Source of the DNA: QYOJ01 sp964449285
GTDB lineage: Bacteria > Bacteroidota > Bacteroidia > Bacteroidales > FEN-979
Length of the DNA: 64,000 nucleotides
Assembly: GCA_964449285.1 (NCBI GenBank)
Contig: CAYUZX010000009.1
Span: forward strand, 4,056-68,055
Direction of reading: 5' to 3'
The position numbers and the translations under genes were made by a program. Below the pieces are notes generated by a model. It saw nothing but the letters and a program-made list of their open reading frames with translations, had not been told where the DNA came from and did no database searches. Positions 1 to 8,501 of this stretch are shown here, piece after piece (the first letter of the stretch is position 1; every line of letters starts with the position of its first letter).

Positions 1-346
1 AAAGGAGTCGCCGGCAGCAGATAACCAAAAGGCAATTAAGGTGTTTCATGAGCATGGGATCATGGTTAGAGGAAATTATGTCATCCCATTCAACTATGGT
101 GAGGATGATTTTAAGGCCCTTGCCGATTACTCTTCTGCCAATCCGGTTGTATTTGCCGGATACACCATTCTAACACCCATGCCCGGGACTGTCTATTACA
201 AGCAGAACAGGAATCAGATCATTTACCATGATTATAACAAATACAATTTTTTCAATGCGGTAACCAGGACAACCCTGCCGTATGAAGAGTTTCATGAAAG
301 GGTAGGGGCGTTATGGCTAATTAAGAAGGGGACGGACGTAATTTGA
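1..346 (+). CDS. B12-binding radical SAM protein, C-terminal part (5' end outside window)
   Basis: The frame is open from base 2, so only the last ~115 codons are visible; the start lies left of the window. The residues resemble the distal TIM-barrel half of B12-binding radical SAM enzymes: an HEHGIMVRGNYV strand, then TPMPGT followed by a Tyr-rich segment, the order seen in BchE/HpnP-like proteins. The cobalamin domain and the CxxxCxxC cluster would be in the missing part. It ends 37 bases before the next radical SAM gene on the same strand, so the two are probably co-transcribed. The family assignment rests on the C-terminal pattern alone; the substrate is unknown. Confidence 0.6.
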   Translation, partial: KESPAADNQKAIKVFHEHGIMVRGNYVIPFNYGEDDFKALADYSSANPVVFAGYTILTPMPGTVYYKQNRNQIIYHDYNKYNFFNAVTRTTLPYEEFHERVGALWLIKKGTDVI

Positions 347-383
347 TAATTACAAACCACAAACACCAATTTTTTTTATCAGA

Positions 384-1805
384 ATGAAGAAGTTGCTGCT
401 TGTAAATACTAACATTGAGAAGTTTCCATACCCTATTCCACCAATAGGTCTTAGTTTGCTGGCATCCTATCTGGAGCCTTGGTATGAGGTTAAGCTATAC
501 GATGGTGTGTTCGATGAAGGCAGATCCCTTCCGGATCTCGTTTTGGAGTATGACCCTGATTATATTGGATTCAGTATCAGGAATATCGACGATGTTGTTG
601 CAGACAAAACCATTTTTTATATGGACCGGATCCTGCAAGATTTTATTCAACCTGTAAAGGAGATATCGCATGTACCTATAATCCTGGGTGGTAGTGGATT
701 CAGCATTTTTCCCGAAGAGATCATGGCACTTGTTGGTGCTGATTATGGCGTAATTGGGGAAGGGGAGGAGGTGTTTCTCAGGTTGCTTCAGTGTTTAGAT
801 GAAGGTAATCCTGTGAGACACCTGCCTCATGTTTTGGTAAAAATAGATGATACAGGAGAACTAGTTGCAAAGAATCATTTTATTGAATATAACTCCATCC
901 CTTTTTCAGAAATAGACCGGCATATCGATTTCAACAAGTACAAACAGCGCGGTGTATATAGCATTCAAACCAAACGTGGTTGTGCGCTCAGATGTATCTA
1001 TTGCACTTACCCTTACCTGGAAGGGAAGAGTTACCGGTTAAGGGATCCGAATGATGTTGCAAGGGAAATTGAAGAGACTATGGAGAGAGTGGGGAGGGTT
1101 ACCTTTGATTTTGTCGATTCCACTTTTAACGAACCGTCAGGATATGCAGAAGATATCTGCCGGGCAATTATCAGAAGGAAAACCCGGCCACAACTACGAA
1201 CGATGGGTGTGAATCCTGGAAATACCAGCAGCGAACTTTTTGACCTGATGATGGAGGCCGGTTTCAAACAGATCGATATTACGCCCGACAGCGCTGCTCC
1301 GGCAGTAATCAAAAACTTGAAGAAAGGGTTCACACGAAAAGATATCGAACGAACAGCTCACCTGATACGCAGCAAGAATCTTCCTGCGATGTGGTTTTTC
1401 CTTTTTGGGGGACCAGGTGAGACCACCGAAACGGTTATGCAAACCCGAGAATTTATCGGTAAATTCATCAGCGACGAAGACATGGTACTTATGCTTGCCG
1501 GGTTGAGGATCTATCCGAACACTCCTTTAGAGAGGATTGCTATAAAAGAGGGAATTATCCATAAAGGAGACTCCTTGTTTTACCCATCTCCTTATTACTT
1601 TTCAGTTCAAACGCCTAAAAATGAACTTGATGCGATGCTGATCGACATCCGTGATTCATTTCATAACTGTATTCCTGCCTCAGAAAGCTCTCCCTCTCCG
1701 GAGATGCTTCAAAAAGCAATATCCCTGCGGAAAGAGAGAGGATTATCCGAACCAATGTTCAGAACCCTTTTGAAGATAAGGAAAGAAGAGAAACAAAGGA
1801 TGTAG
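384..1805 (+). CDS. B12-binding domain radical SAM protein
   Basis: A 473-residue enzyme with an N-terminal Rossmann-like B12-binding domain (about 1-150, with PPIGLSLLASYL and ILGGSGFSIFPEE) and a radical SAM barrel (about 190-400) carrying the cluster motif CALRCIYC. The cobalamin domain has no obvious DxHxxG, as in many methylase or cyclase relatives. It is clearly paralogous to the protein at 27595-28956: both share IGFSIRNIDDV-like, GGSxFSIFPE, GEGEE, QTKRGC and RIYPxT segments. That link suggests a role in the neighbouring polyketide-type pathway although it is on the opposite strand. Likely reactions are methylation or another radical modification of an unactivated carbon. The substrate is unknown. 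Confidence 0.85.
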   Translation: MKKLLLVNTNIEKFPYPIPPIGLSLLASYLEPWYEVKLYDGVFDEGRSLPDLVLEYDPDYIGFSIRNIDDVVADKTIFYMDRILQDFIQPVKEISHVPIILGGSGFSIFPEEIMALVGADYGVIGEGEEVFLRLLQCLDEGNPVRHLPHVLVKIDDTGELVAKNHFIEYNSIPFSEIDRHIDFNKYKQRGVYSIQTKRGCALRCIYCTYPYLEGKSYRLRDPNDVAREIEETMERVGRVTFDFVDSTFNEPSGYAEDICRAIIRRKTRPQLRTMGVNPGNTSSELFDLMMEAGFKQIDITPDSAAPAVIKNLKKGFTRKDIERTAHLIRSKNLPAMWFFLFGGPGETTETVMQTREFIGKFISDEDMVLMLAGLRIYPNTPLERIAIKEGIIHKGDSLFYPSPYYFSVQTPKNELDAMLIDIRDSFHNCIPASESSPSPEMLQKAISLRKERGLSEPMFRTLLKIRKEEKQRM

Positions 1806-1863
1806 GACGAAAACATTGATTCATCAACTAGCGATTAACAACAAACATCGAACGTTATGACAA

Positions 1864-2316
1864 TTAATTGTTCTCCGGCGCGGCTTCCTCTTTCTTTATA
1901 ACTGTACCTTTGATCTGGAGAACCACCTTGTTTTCATCTCCATTAGTCTGCACGGTAATAGTTTTGATGAACGGTCCCGGTGCTGCAGCATTATATGTTA
2001 CTGATATCATTGAAGACTTATTAGGGAGGATAGGTTCATTTGAATATTTTAGGTTAGTACATCCACATGATGCTTTCGCAGAGCTGATCAGAAGTGGTTT
2101 ATTGCCATCGTTTGTCAAAGTGAACTCTGCTGTTTTCGGGATGCCTTGATCAATATTTCCGAAATCATTCACTAGCTTGTCAAACGTAGCAACAGGGCCG
2201 TCTTTTTTCTCTTTTTTATCCGATTCACTGTGAGCGGTGCTCGTCACATCTTGGGCTTTAACAGCAAGTGAAGCAGCAAATAATAGGATGATGGTGAAAA
2301 GGGCTGTTTTTTTCAT
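1864..2316 (-). CDS. DUF1573 secreted protein
   Basis: A 150-residue protein with a Sec signal peptide (MKKTALFTIILLFAASLAVKA) and one DUF1573 domain (about 45-140) of the immunoglobulin-like ASH/PapD-like type: FDFGxI-like start, LTNDGNKPLLIS, and the diagnostic SCGCT motif. DUF1573 proteins are abundant in Bacteroidota and are exported; their function is not established. It stands alone between a radical SAM gene and a two-component system transcribed the other way. The 127-base stretch to the kinase start is AT-rich and probably holds divergent promoters. Function unknown; family call is firm. Confidence 0.85.
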   Translation of the reverse strand: MKKTALFTIILLFAASLAVKAQDVTSTAHSESDKKEKKDGPVATFDKLVNDFGNIDQGIPKTAEFTLTNDGNKPLLISSAKASCGCTNLKYSNEPILPNKSSMISVTYNAAAPGPFIKTITVQTNGDENKVVLQIKGTVIKKEEAAPENN

Positions 2317-2470
2317 AATGATAGTTTTTTTTTAAATGATCGTACAAAAGTCCGATCATCTTTTTGATATCCGTGTTAATAAAAGGTAAAAGAATGTAAA
2401 CGAAAGGTAAAATTACTGTTTTTGATCTGATTTTACCATACTTTTGAACTCAACATCTCAATCTATCCGA

Positions 2471-3733
2471 ATGAAACACAATCAGGTAAGGTTCGTAATC
2501 CTATTCGGAACAATTGCCATCATCGCAATCTTCACCATTCAAATCTATTGGCTTCTTAAAGCATGGAATATGAATGAAAAGCAGGTAAACGAATCGATTT
2601 CAATTGTACTGAACAGTGTTGCGCATAAGATGTATCTCTATAACGAAACGGTTCCTCCCCATGAAAATCCCGTGAACCAACTTTCTTCCAACTACTTTGT
2701 TGTTAATATTAACAGTGTGGTCGATGCGAATATCCTGGAGTATTATCTGAAGAGTGAATTTGCGCGGATTGGACTGGATGTGGATTATGAATATGCTATT
2801 TACGATTGTCATAACGATAAAATGGTTTATGGGAACTATATCTCATCCCAGCGAGGGAACAAGAATATATCCCCTTCGTCGAATCTACCAAAATACAGTG
2901 AATACCTCTACTATTTCGGTATCCGGTTCCCTTCAATTCAAAATACAGTAGTAAGCTATATGACTATCTGGCTAATCCTCTCCGGAATCATGCTTGCACT
3001 GATCCTCTTCTTCAGCTACTCTATCCTGGTGATCTTTAGGCAAAAACAATTTTCTGAACTGCAAAAGGACTTCATAAACAACATGACTCATGAATTCAAG
3101 ACGCCAATTTCATCAATCAACATTTCAGCTGATGTCATCATTCAACCTTCGATCACATTCGATCCGGAACGCTTACTGACTTACGGAAAAATCATCAAGC
3201 AGGAAAATTCCAGGTTAAATATACTAGTTGACAAGGTTCTGCAAATTGCCCGTATCGAAAAAACAGGATTTGAACTGAAACTTGAAGAAGTGGATTTAAA
3301 TGAGTTAATCCTGCCGGTTATTGAAAATTGCCGTAATAATGCAGGAAAGGAGTTTTTAGTCAAGACAAAACTTATTCCCGAGATGGGAAAGGTTTATGCC
3401 GATTTGGTACACTTGACCAATATCATTTACAACCTGTTGGATAATGCATCAAAATATGGCGGAGATAATCCCGTTATTACTGTTGAAACCTATTGTGAAA
3501 ATAAACATATTATATTGAAAATCAGCGATAACGGACCAGGAATTCCTGCCGCTTTCCAGAGAAAGGTTTTCCGAAAATTTTTCCGGATCCCAACAGGGAA
3601 TGTACATGATATCAAAGGATTCGGACTTGGTCTTTACTATGTTAGAAATACTTGCAAAGCCCACGGATGGAAAATTTCCCTAAAGAGTGAGGCGGGTGCA
3701 GGTTGTTCATTTATTATATCCATGCCCAGATGA
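2471..3733 (+). CDS. Sensor histidine kinase, two transmembrane segments
   Basis: About 420 residues from the ATG at 2471; an upstream TTG at 2444 is possible but less likely. A first membrane helix (FGTIAIIAIFTIQIYWLL), a ~120-residue periplasmic sensor part, and a second helix (about 175-195) precede a HisKA domain with phospho-acceptor motif MTHEFKTP and a HATPase domain with N box (NLLDNASKYG), G1 (DNGPGIP) and G2 (GFGLGLYYV). It forms a system with the next gene, which starts inside its stop codon (ATGA). The pair ends 7 bases from the convergent end of the polyketide-type cluster; whether it controls that cluster is untested. The signal sensed is unknown. Confidence 0.92.
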   Translation: MKHNQVRFVILFGTIAIIAIFTIQIYWLLKAWNMNEKQVNESISIVLNSVAHKMYLYNETVPPHENPVNQLSSNYFVVNINSVVDANILEYYLKSEFARIGLDVDYEYAIYDCHNDKMVYGNYISSQRGNKNISPSSNLPKYSEYLYYFGIRFPSIQNTVVSYMTIWLILSGIMLALILFFSYSILVIFRQKQFSELQKDFINNMTHEFKTPISSINISADVIIQPSITFDPERLLTYGKIIKQENSRLNILVDKVLQIARIEKTGFELKLEEVDLNELILPVIENCRNNAGKEFLVKTKLIPEMGKVYADLVHLTNIIYNLLDNASKYGGDNPVITVETYCENKHIILKISDNGPGIPAAFQRKVFRKFFRIPTGNVHDIKGFGLGLYYVRNTCKAHGWKISLKSEAGAGCSFIISMPR

Positions 3734-4422
3734 AAGAACGGCCAAAAATACTCTATGTCGAAGATGACCTTACGCTTTCTTTCGTAACCAGGGATAACCT
3801 TACCATGAAGGGGTACAATATTGAAGCAATAGAAAACGGGAAGGACGCGTTGGAAATGTTTGGAAAGAACAGGTATGATCTTTGCATCCTGGATATAATG
3901 CTCCCGAAAATGGATGGTTTTACCCTGGCGGAGAAGATACGTGAATTCGATCATCAGGTCCCCATCATCTTCGTCACGGCGCGCTCAGCTATGGAAGATA
4001 AGATTCACGGACTCAAACTTGGCGGGGATGACTATATCACGAAACCATTCAGTATTGAAGAGTTGGTATTGAAGATCGAGGTTTTCCTGAAACGAAGGGC
4101 GATTCAACTACCTGATGATAATACCTCTTACAAAGAGGTCAGTCAACGGGTAGGTTGGGAACCGTTTAACCTCCTCCTTATAGTTGATAACCAGAAGCAT
4201 ATGCTGACCCATCGAGAAGCAGAACTGTTCTCGTTCCTGTTAAAGAACCGCGAAAAAGTGGTTAGACGGGAAGATCTCCTCATTGAGCTCTGGGGCCACG
4301 ATCACTTTTTCTCCAGTCGCAGTCTGGATGTATTTATATCCCGTTTACGCAAACATCTGGGAGACTCCGGTGTAGTGATTGAGAATGTGTACAATGTAGG
4401 ATATAGGCTTAAGGTCTCCTGA
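3730..4422 (+). CDS. OmpR-family response regulator
   Basis: About 230 residues. Receiver domain (1-120) with acidic pair EDD, phospho-acceptor Asp in LDIMLPKMDG, Thr in FVTARS and Lys in DDYITKPF; then a winged-helix DNA-binding domain (about 135-230) with ELWGHDHFFSSRSLDVFISRLR-type recognition region (key residues SRSLDV and SRLRKHL). The start at 3730 is chosen because its ATG overlaps the kinase stop TGA, the usual coupling for such pairs. It is the partner of the kinase upstream. Targets cannot be read from the sequence; no operator repeats were recognised. Confidence 0.92.
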   Translation: MKERPKILYVEDDLTLSFVTRDNLTMKGYNIEAIENGKDALEMFGKNRYDLCILDIMLPKMDGFTLAEKIREFDHQVPIIFVTARSAMEDKIHGLKLGGDDYITKPFSIEELVLKIEVFLKRRAIQLPDDNTSYKEVSQRVGWEPFNLLLIVDNQKHMLTHREAELFSFLLKNREKVVRREDLLIELWGHDHFFSSRSLDVFISRLRKHLGDSGVVIENVYNVGYRLKVS

Positions 4423-4428
4423 TTATCA

Positions 4429-5331
4429 CTATTTCAGGACTTCATCCATCGAAAGAAACTGATAATTTCCATCGATAAACTTCGAATTCTTCTTCAGGCT
4501 TTTACCTGGTCCACATTCGATAAACAAGGTCATGCCAATATTAAGCATCTTCAACTGTGTTGCGTACCAGTTAAAGTGTTTATAGATGTTTTCAACAAGC
4601 TCTGTTTTAATATCTTCCTGGGAATGAAGAATCTCCTGGTTAAGGACTGATATCAATGGGGTCTTAAGTGTGTAGATATCGAGGGTATAGACGAATTTAG
4701 CAAATTGCAAGGCAGCCGACTTCAGCAAGTGTGAATGGTAGGGGACAGTTACATTCAGCATCCGTGCATGAAAGGCTCCCTCTTCCCGGGCAGCATCCAA
4801 CGCTATCTCAAGGTCTCTCTGACGACCTGAGAGTACAAATGAAAATGAGCTGTTCTGATTTGTAATCTCAACATCAGGGAGTGATTTAAGGATATTCTGT
4901 ATGTCGGGTTCAGTAAGCCCGATGATGCCAGCCATCCCAAACCGGCCGGTCATGGTTGTGTACGAGATCTCCTGAAACGCATTACGGATTAGCAACAGGC
5001 CATTCTCGAACGAGATAGCTCCTCCGTGAACCAATGCGGAATAAATCCCCATACTGTATCCGCAGAGTATTTTAGGATGAATTTCTCTCTCCTGAAGTAT
5101 TTCTGAAATGCTACAGCCATAGATAAAAGCCATATACTGAGTTCGCAATTCATGGTCCAGAAAAGTCTGGTTTTCAGGATGGAAGAAGGATAGATCACGA
5201 TCAACAATCTCCGATGCCAGGATCAGGTAACGATGGAAAAGGTTGGAAAACCCTTTTATTACAGGAGATTTATCATCATGATAATCCCGTACAAAGGCTG
5301 GGAAGACAAATGCGCTTGATGAGTTAGACAA
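4429..5331 (-). CDS. Discrete malonyl-CoA:ACP acyltransferase-like protein (FabD-like, atypical)
   Basis: A 300-residue stand-alone acyltransferase. The nucleophile elbow GYSMG (Ser93), a conserved Arg in LIRNAFQ (Arg116, equivalent to the Arg that pairs with the malonyl carboxylate in FabD) and the catalytic His in VPYHSH (His199) are present, as is the C-terminal ECGPGKSL. The N-terminal GQGSQ loop of FabD, which supplies an oxyanion-hole Gln, is absent: the equivalent reads VFPAFVRDY. The retained Arg favours a dicarboxylic acyl substrate such as malonyl or methylmalonyl. It is the last gene of the long minus-strand cluster, 13 bases after an ACP gene, so loading that ACP is a reasonable inference. 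Confidence 0.82.
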   Translation of the reverse strand: MSNSSSAFVFPAFVRDYHDDKSPVIKGFSNLFHRYLILASEIVDRDLSFFHPENQTFLDHELRTQYMAFIYGCSISEILQEREIHPKILCGYSMGIYSALVHGGAISFENGLLLIRNAFQEISYTTMTGRFGMAGIIGLTEPDIQNILKSLPDVEITNQNSSFSFVLSGRQRDLEIALDAAREEGAFHARMLNVTVPYHSHLLKSAALQFAKFVYTLDIYTLKTPLISVLNQEILHSQEDIKTELVENIYKHFNWYATQLKMLNIGMTLFIECGPGKSLKKNSKFIDGNYQFLSMDEVLK

Positions 5332-5344
5332 GGAAAAGGAGGTT

Positions 5345-5650
5345 TTAATCTAATTCCAGGATACGGTTTTCATGCTCAATAATAAGCATCTGCATGTCAA
5401 TTAGTTGTCCAATTGTTTCGACCGGGTTTTTGACAGCATATTTGCCGATAGTTTTTAACTCTATTTCAAGTGAATATTTCTTTTTAAAGATTTCAATGAG
5501 CTCAAGGAACATCAGCGAATCTCCATCCAGGTCTTTGATGATATTTGTTTGATCGGAAATCTCCGAAACATCAACTTCACACTCATCGGCAAAAAAGTCA
5601 TATACAACCTCTTGTACCTCATCTCGTGTATTTTCCTTTATCTGAGCCAT
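5345..5650 (-). CDS. Acyl carrier protein
   Basis: About 101 residues from the ATG at 5650 (an earlier ATG at 5680 would add a ten-residue Lys/Cys-rich leader and seems less likely). A four-helix ACP is indicated by DLDGDSLMFLELIE, where the Ser of DSL would carry phosphopantetheine. The helix after it is followed by a longer than usual acidic C-terminal tail. It lies between a discrete acyltransferase and a FabF-type ketosynthase, forming an AT-ACP-KS trio at the 3' end of the cluster. It is one of three ACPs in the cluster and differs clearly from the other two. Confidence 0.88.
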   Translation of the reverse strand: MAQIKENTRDEVQEVVYDFFADECEVDVSEISDQTNIIKDLDGDSLMFLELIEIFKKKYSLEIELKTIGKYAVKNPVETIGQLIDMQMLIIEHENRILELD

Positions 5651-5715
5651 ACACTTTTTTTTGCAATCAATCGAATGCAAAAATACTTATTTTTCTCTAT
5701 GAAATATTATTCAAG

Positions 5716-6930
5716 TTAATACTTTCTGAAAACTAAACAAGCATTGTGTCCTCCAAACCCAAATGAGTTGGACAAGGCGACCCGTACCTGCTGATTTCTT
5801 GAGGAATGAGGCACATAGTCGAGGTCAAGGTCCGGATCACGATGAAAAAGGTTTATCGTGGGGGTGATTATACTGTTATAAATAGACATGACAGTGATGA
5901 TCCCCTCGATGGTTCCTGCAGCTCCAATTGTATGTCCGAGCATAGATTTTGAGGAGGAAACAGGAACCTTTGATGCACGCTCACCAAAGACCCGTTTTAT
6001 CGCAAGAGTTTCATATCTGTCATTAAGTTCAGTAGAGGTGCCGTGAGCATTGATGTAGTCAACCTCATCCACGGCAATGCCTGTGGATTTAAGCGCTTTG
6101 TTCATCGTAAATGCCATCCCTTCACCATCTTTCATAGGAGCCATGATGTTGTACCCTTCACTGCTCAGTCCGTAACCGGCAAGTTCAGCATAAATAGTAG
6201 CTTCGCGGGTGATAGCACTTTCTTCCGATTCCAGGATGATTACGCCTGCCCCTTCGCCTATGACGAACCCATCCCGATCGGCAGCAAAGGGCTTGCTCGC
6301 TTTTTCAGGAGGGTCATTTTGTATTGATAAGGCATAGAGAGCGTTAAACCCCGCGATTTCCTCTTTATTGATGATGCTATCAGCTCCACCAACGATAACC
6401 ACGTCAGCCTGGTTATTCCGGATCAGGTCATAACCTCCGGCCAATGCATAAGCAGAGGAGGCACATGCGGTGTTGATAGCGTAATTTGGGCCCATCAGTT
6501 GGTAATCCAGGGATACCCATGCCGACATGGAATTAGACATGCTTTTAAAGACAGTATTCTGGGGAGTGGTATCAGCTTCCACACTGGAGTTTCCGGTATT
6601 AACTACTCCCATGATTACTGAACAGCGGGTTTTATCCATCTGTTCAAAATCAATTCCAGCGTGTTTGACAGCATCTTTTGCTGCTACGATACACATTTTT
6701 GTTACCCGTGTCATCTGGCTGGCAGCACGTTTCTTGATATACTGTTTGTAGTGTTCCTCAAATCCAGATGGAACTTCGCCAGCAATCCGGGTCTGGTTTC
6801 CTGAGGTATCGAACATCGTGATATATCCGATTCCACTCTTACCCGCAACCAGGTTAGACCAGTTGGTATTGAGGTCCAGCCCAAGTGACGAGACGATTCC
6901 CATGCCGGTAACGACTACTTTTTCAGCCAT
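5716..6930 (-). CDS. Beta-ketoacyl-ACP synthase II-type (FabF-like) ketosynthase
   Basis: A 404-residue condensing enzyme of normal FabF length. The catalytic triad is complete: Cys156 in NTACASSAYA, His in NAHGTSTELND (about 293) and His in SKSMLGHTIGAAG (about 331), with the terminal FGFGGHNACLV. It should carry out decarboxylative Claisen condensation on an ACP-bound chain. It precedes the ACP and acyltransferase genes and follows the haem protein by 6 bases, so the four are one transcript. In beta-branching cassettes the matching ketosynthase usually has Cys replaced by Ser; that is not the case here. It is one of five intact FabF-type enzymes in the cluster. Confidence 0.92.
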   Translation of the reverse strand: MAEKVVVTGMGIVSSLGLDLNTNWSNLVAGKSGIGYITMFDTSGNQTRIAGEVPSGFEEHYKQYIKKRAASQMTRVTKMCIVAAKDAVKHAGIDFEQMDKTRCSVIMGVVNTGNSSVEADTTPQNTVFKSMSNSMSAWVSLDYQLMGPNYAINTACASSAYALAGGYDLIRNNQADVVIVGGADSIINKEEIAGFNALYALSIQNDPPEKASKPFAADRDGFVIGEGAGVIILESEESAITREATIYAELAGYGLSSEGYNIMAPMKDGEGMAFTMNKALKSTGIAVDEVDYINAHGTSTELNDRYETLAIKRVFGERASKVPVSSSKSMLGHTIGAAGTIEGIITVMSIYNSIITPTINLFHRDPDLDLDYVPHSSRNQQVRVALSNSFGFGGHNACLVFRKY

Positions 6931-6936
6931 CAGATA

Positions 6937-7311
6937 CTATTTCTCGATCTGTTTTACCCAATTACAGATTCGGACTGCCTCAGCATCAGTTGGAACTGCC
7001 TCGGGATTGTTTTTATGGTATTTCGAAGGGGGCATCTTCCCTTTCTGGACTTCATCACACATATCCAGGGCTTTCGCCAATTGTTTATCGGGAGAATATT
7101 CGTCCCACTTATCGAAATTAAGTTTTCCTGCGGCCATACTGTTGCCATCATTTGAATGGCAGTCGTAGCATGATTTTTTAACAATTGCCCAAACTGAATC
7201 TGGAATGTTCTGCGGTGGATCTGTCGGGGTTGAGCCCGCTGGCTTAATAAAGGCACCAAAGATGATCAATGCACAAGCCAGTGCAAGGAAAACAAGACCT
7301 GATTTTTTCAT
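6937..7311 (-). CDS. Haem-binding domain (cytochrome c-like) protein
   Basis: A 124-residue protein with one N-terminal membrane anchor or signal segment (GLVFLALACALIIFGAFI) and a single c-type haem motif CYDCH in the small haem-binding domain fold, with downstream DEYSPDKQ, KGKMPPSKY and a terminal WV helix typical of that Bacteroidota family. The haem should lie outside the cytoplasmic membrane. It sits inside the polyketide-type operon (6 bases from the ketosynthase, 65 from the dehydrogenase), which is unusual for aryl polyene clusters. A role as electron donor or acceptor for product oxidation is only inference. Confidence 0.8.
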   Translation of the reverse strand: MKKSGLVFLALACALIIFGAFIKPAGSTPTDPPQNIPDSVWAIVKKSCYDCHSNDGNSMAAGKLNFDKWDEYSPDKQLAKALDMCDEVQKGKMPPSKYHKNNPEAVPTDAEAVRICNWVKQIEK

Positions 7312-7376
7312 GATGTAGAGGATTTATCTAGCAAAGATCGCAAAGAAATCGGAAAGATACAGGTTGACATTGAAAA

Positions 7377-8501
7377 TTATTCAAAGGGGCCTTTTTCCAA
7401 TCCAAGGTACTCCCTGATGGCCAGGTTCATATCACCAATCGTGCAACCCGACTGCATGGTGAACCGTTTGGCTGCGCTCAGATAGGTAAATCTGAGAAAC
7501 TCAAGGATCTCATGGATAATATCTGTAGGCAAGAGGTGGAGTGAGTCAGGAATTATCCGTTGGCCATCCCGATAGAGATAAAAACCCTGGCCCGATTTCA
7601 TGCCAAGTTTGCCGGCATAAACCAGCGCCTGGAGTTTATGGATAAGTCCTGAATAGTAATCCTGATGAGGGTAAGTCGATATATAATTTTTAACTGCTGC
7701 AAGCATTGTATCGATCCCAACGTTGTCCATAAAATCAAAAACACCAACGGGAAAAAGATGCTCTTTGATCAATGTGTCAATTTGCTCTTCCGTTGCTTTT
7801 CCCTGTTCGGCAATTTTATAAGCTTCATTCTGAATATCAAGGAATAATCTATTTAAAATAAAACTGTTAGATTCATTTAATTCAAGTATTAGTTTATTAC
7901 TATTGTGTAAAAAACTGATTGCATTTTCACGAACTTCCGACGAGGTTTTTTCTGTAAAAATCAGCTCTACTGTCTCCTTTAATTGAACAGGGTAAAAGTA
8001 GTGGATACCGATTATTCTATCTTCCCGGTTGGTGCAGGCAAAAAGTTGTGACGGGTTAATGGAGGATGAATTTGAAGCGAGAATGCAGGATGGTTTTGTA
8101 ACCTTGTCTAACGTAACAAACAACTGCTTTTTCTTTGTCAATTCTTCAGGAATTGCTTCAATCACAAGATCGCAATCCGAAGCATGGTTGAGATCTGTTG
8201 AAATGATCGTTCTCTGAAGCAGGTTATCATGTTCATCCTGTCTCATGATTCCACCTTTGAGAGCACGACGGATCTTCTTCTTAAAACTTTGTTCAAGTTT
8301 CTCCAGGTCTGCATCCTCACTTCCGATCCATCGCAATGAATAAGGGAGGTTTACCAGGGAATAAAAGATGCTTGTGCCCATTTTCCCCTCACCGATGATT
8401 CCAACAGTCTGAATATCAGATGCCGGATGCCGGATGCCGGATGCCGGATGCATGATTGATTCCGCCGGGCTCTGCTTCGTTATTTTACTATTTTTTTCCA
8501 C
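7377..8501 (-). CDS. 3-hydroxyacyl-CoA dehydrogenase family protein
   Basis: A 374-residue NAD-dependent dehydrogenase: Rossmann motif GIIGEGKMG, SNSSS, the catalytic His region GIHYFYP, and two C-terminal helical 3HCDH domains (the second ends GKLGMKSGQGFYLY). The family oxidises or reduces 3-hydroxy/3-oxoacyl thioesters. The first ~30 residues are encoded partly by a dispersed repeat (8411-8453); a start at 8453 within the repeat is a good alternative and would remove the 22-base overlap with the preceding radical SAM gene. It neighbours two enoyl-CoA hydratases and a KAS III-like gene, suggesting a beta-oxidation-like or beta-processing sub-pathway. Confidence 0.88.
   Translation of the reverse strand: MEKNSKITKQSPAESIMHPASGIRHPASDIQTVGIIGEGKMGTSIFYSLVNLPYSLRWIGSEDADLEKLEQSFKKKIRRALKGGIMRQDEHDNLLQRTIISTDLNHASDCDLVIEAIPEELTKKKQLFVTLDKVTKPSCILASNSSSINPSQLFACTNREDRIIGIHYFYPVQLKETVELIFTEKTSSEVRENAISFLHNSNKLILELNESNSFILNRLFLDIQNEAYKIAEQGKATEEQIDTLIKEHLFPVGVFDFMDNVGIDTMLAAVKNYISTYPHQDYYSGLIHKLQALVYAGKLGMKSGQGFYLYRDGQRIIPDSLHLLPTDIIHEILEFLRFTYLSAAKRFTMQSGCTIGDMNLAIREYLGLEKGPFE
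8411..8453. repeat. GATGCCG-type dispersed micro-repeat inside a coding region
   Basis: Four to five tandem copies of a 7-9 base unit read as GATGCCG or CGGATGC. On the minus strand they encode the HPASGIRHPASDIQ segment at the N-terminus of the 3-hydroxyacyl-CoA dehydrogenase, immediately before the first Rossmann strand. Related copies are found at 11241-11296, 14730-14764 and 52094-52393. Confidence 0.85.
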
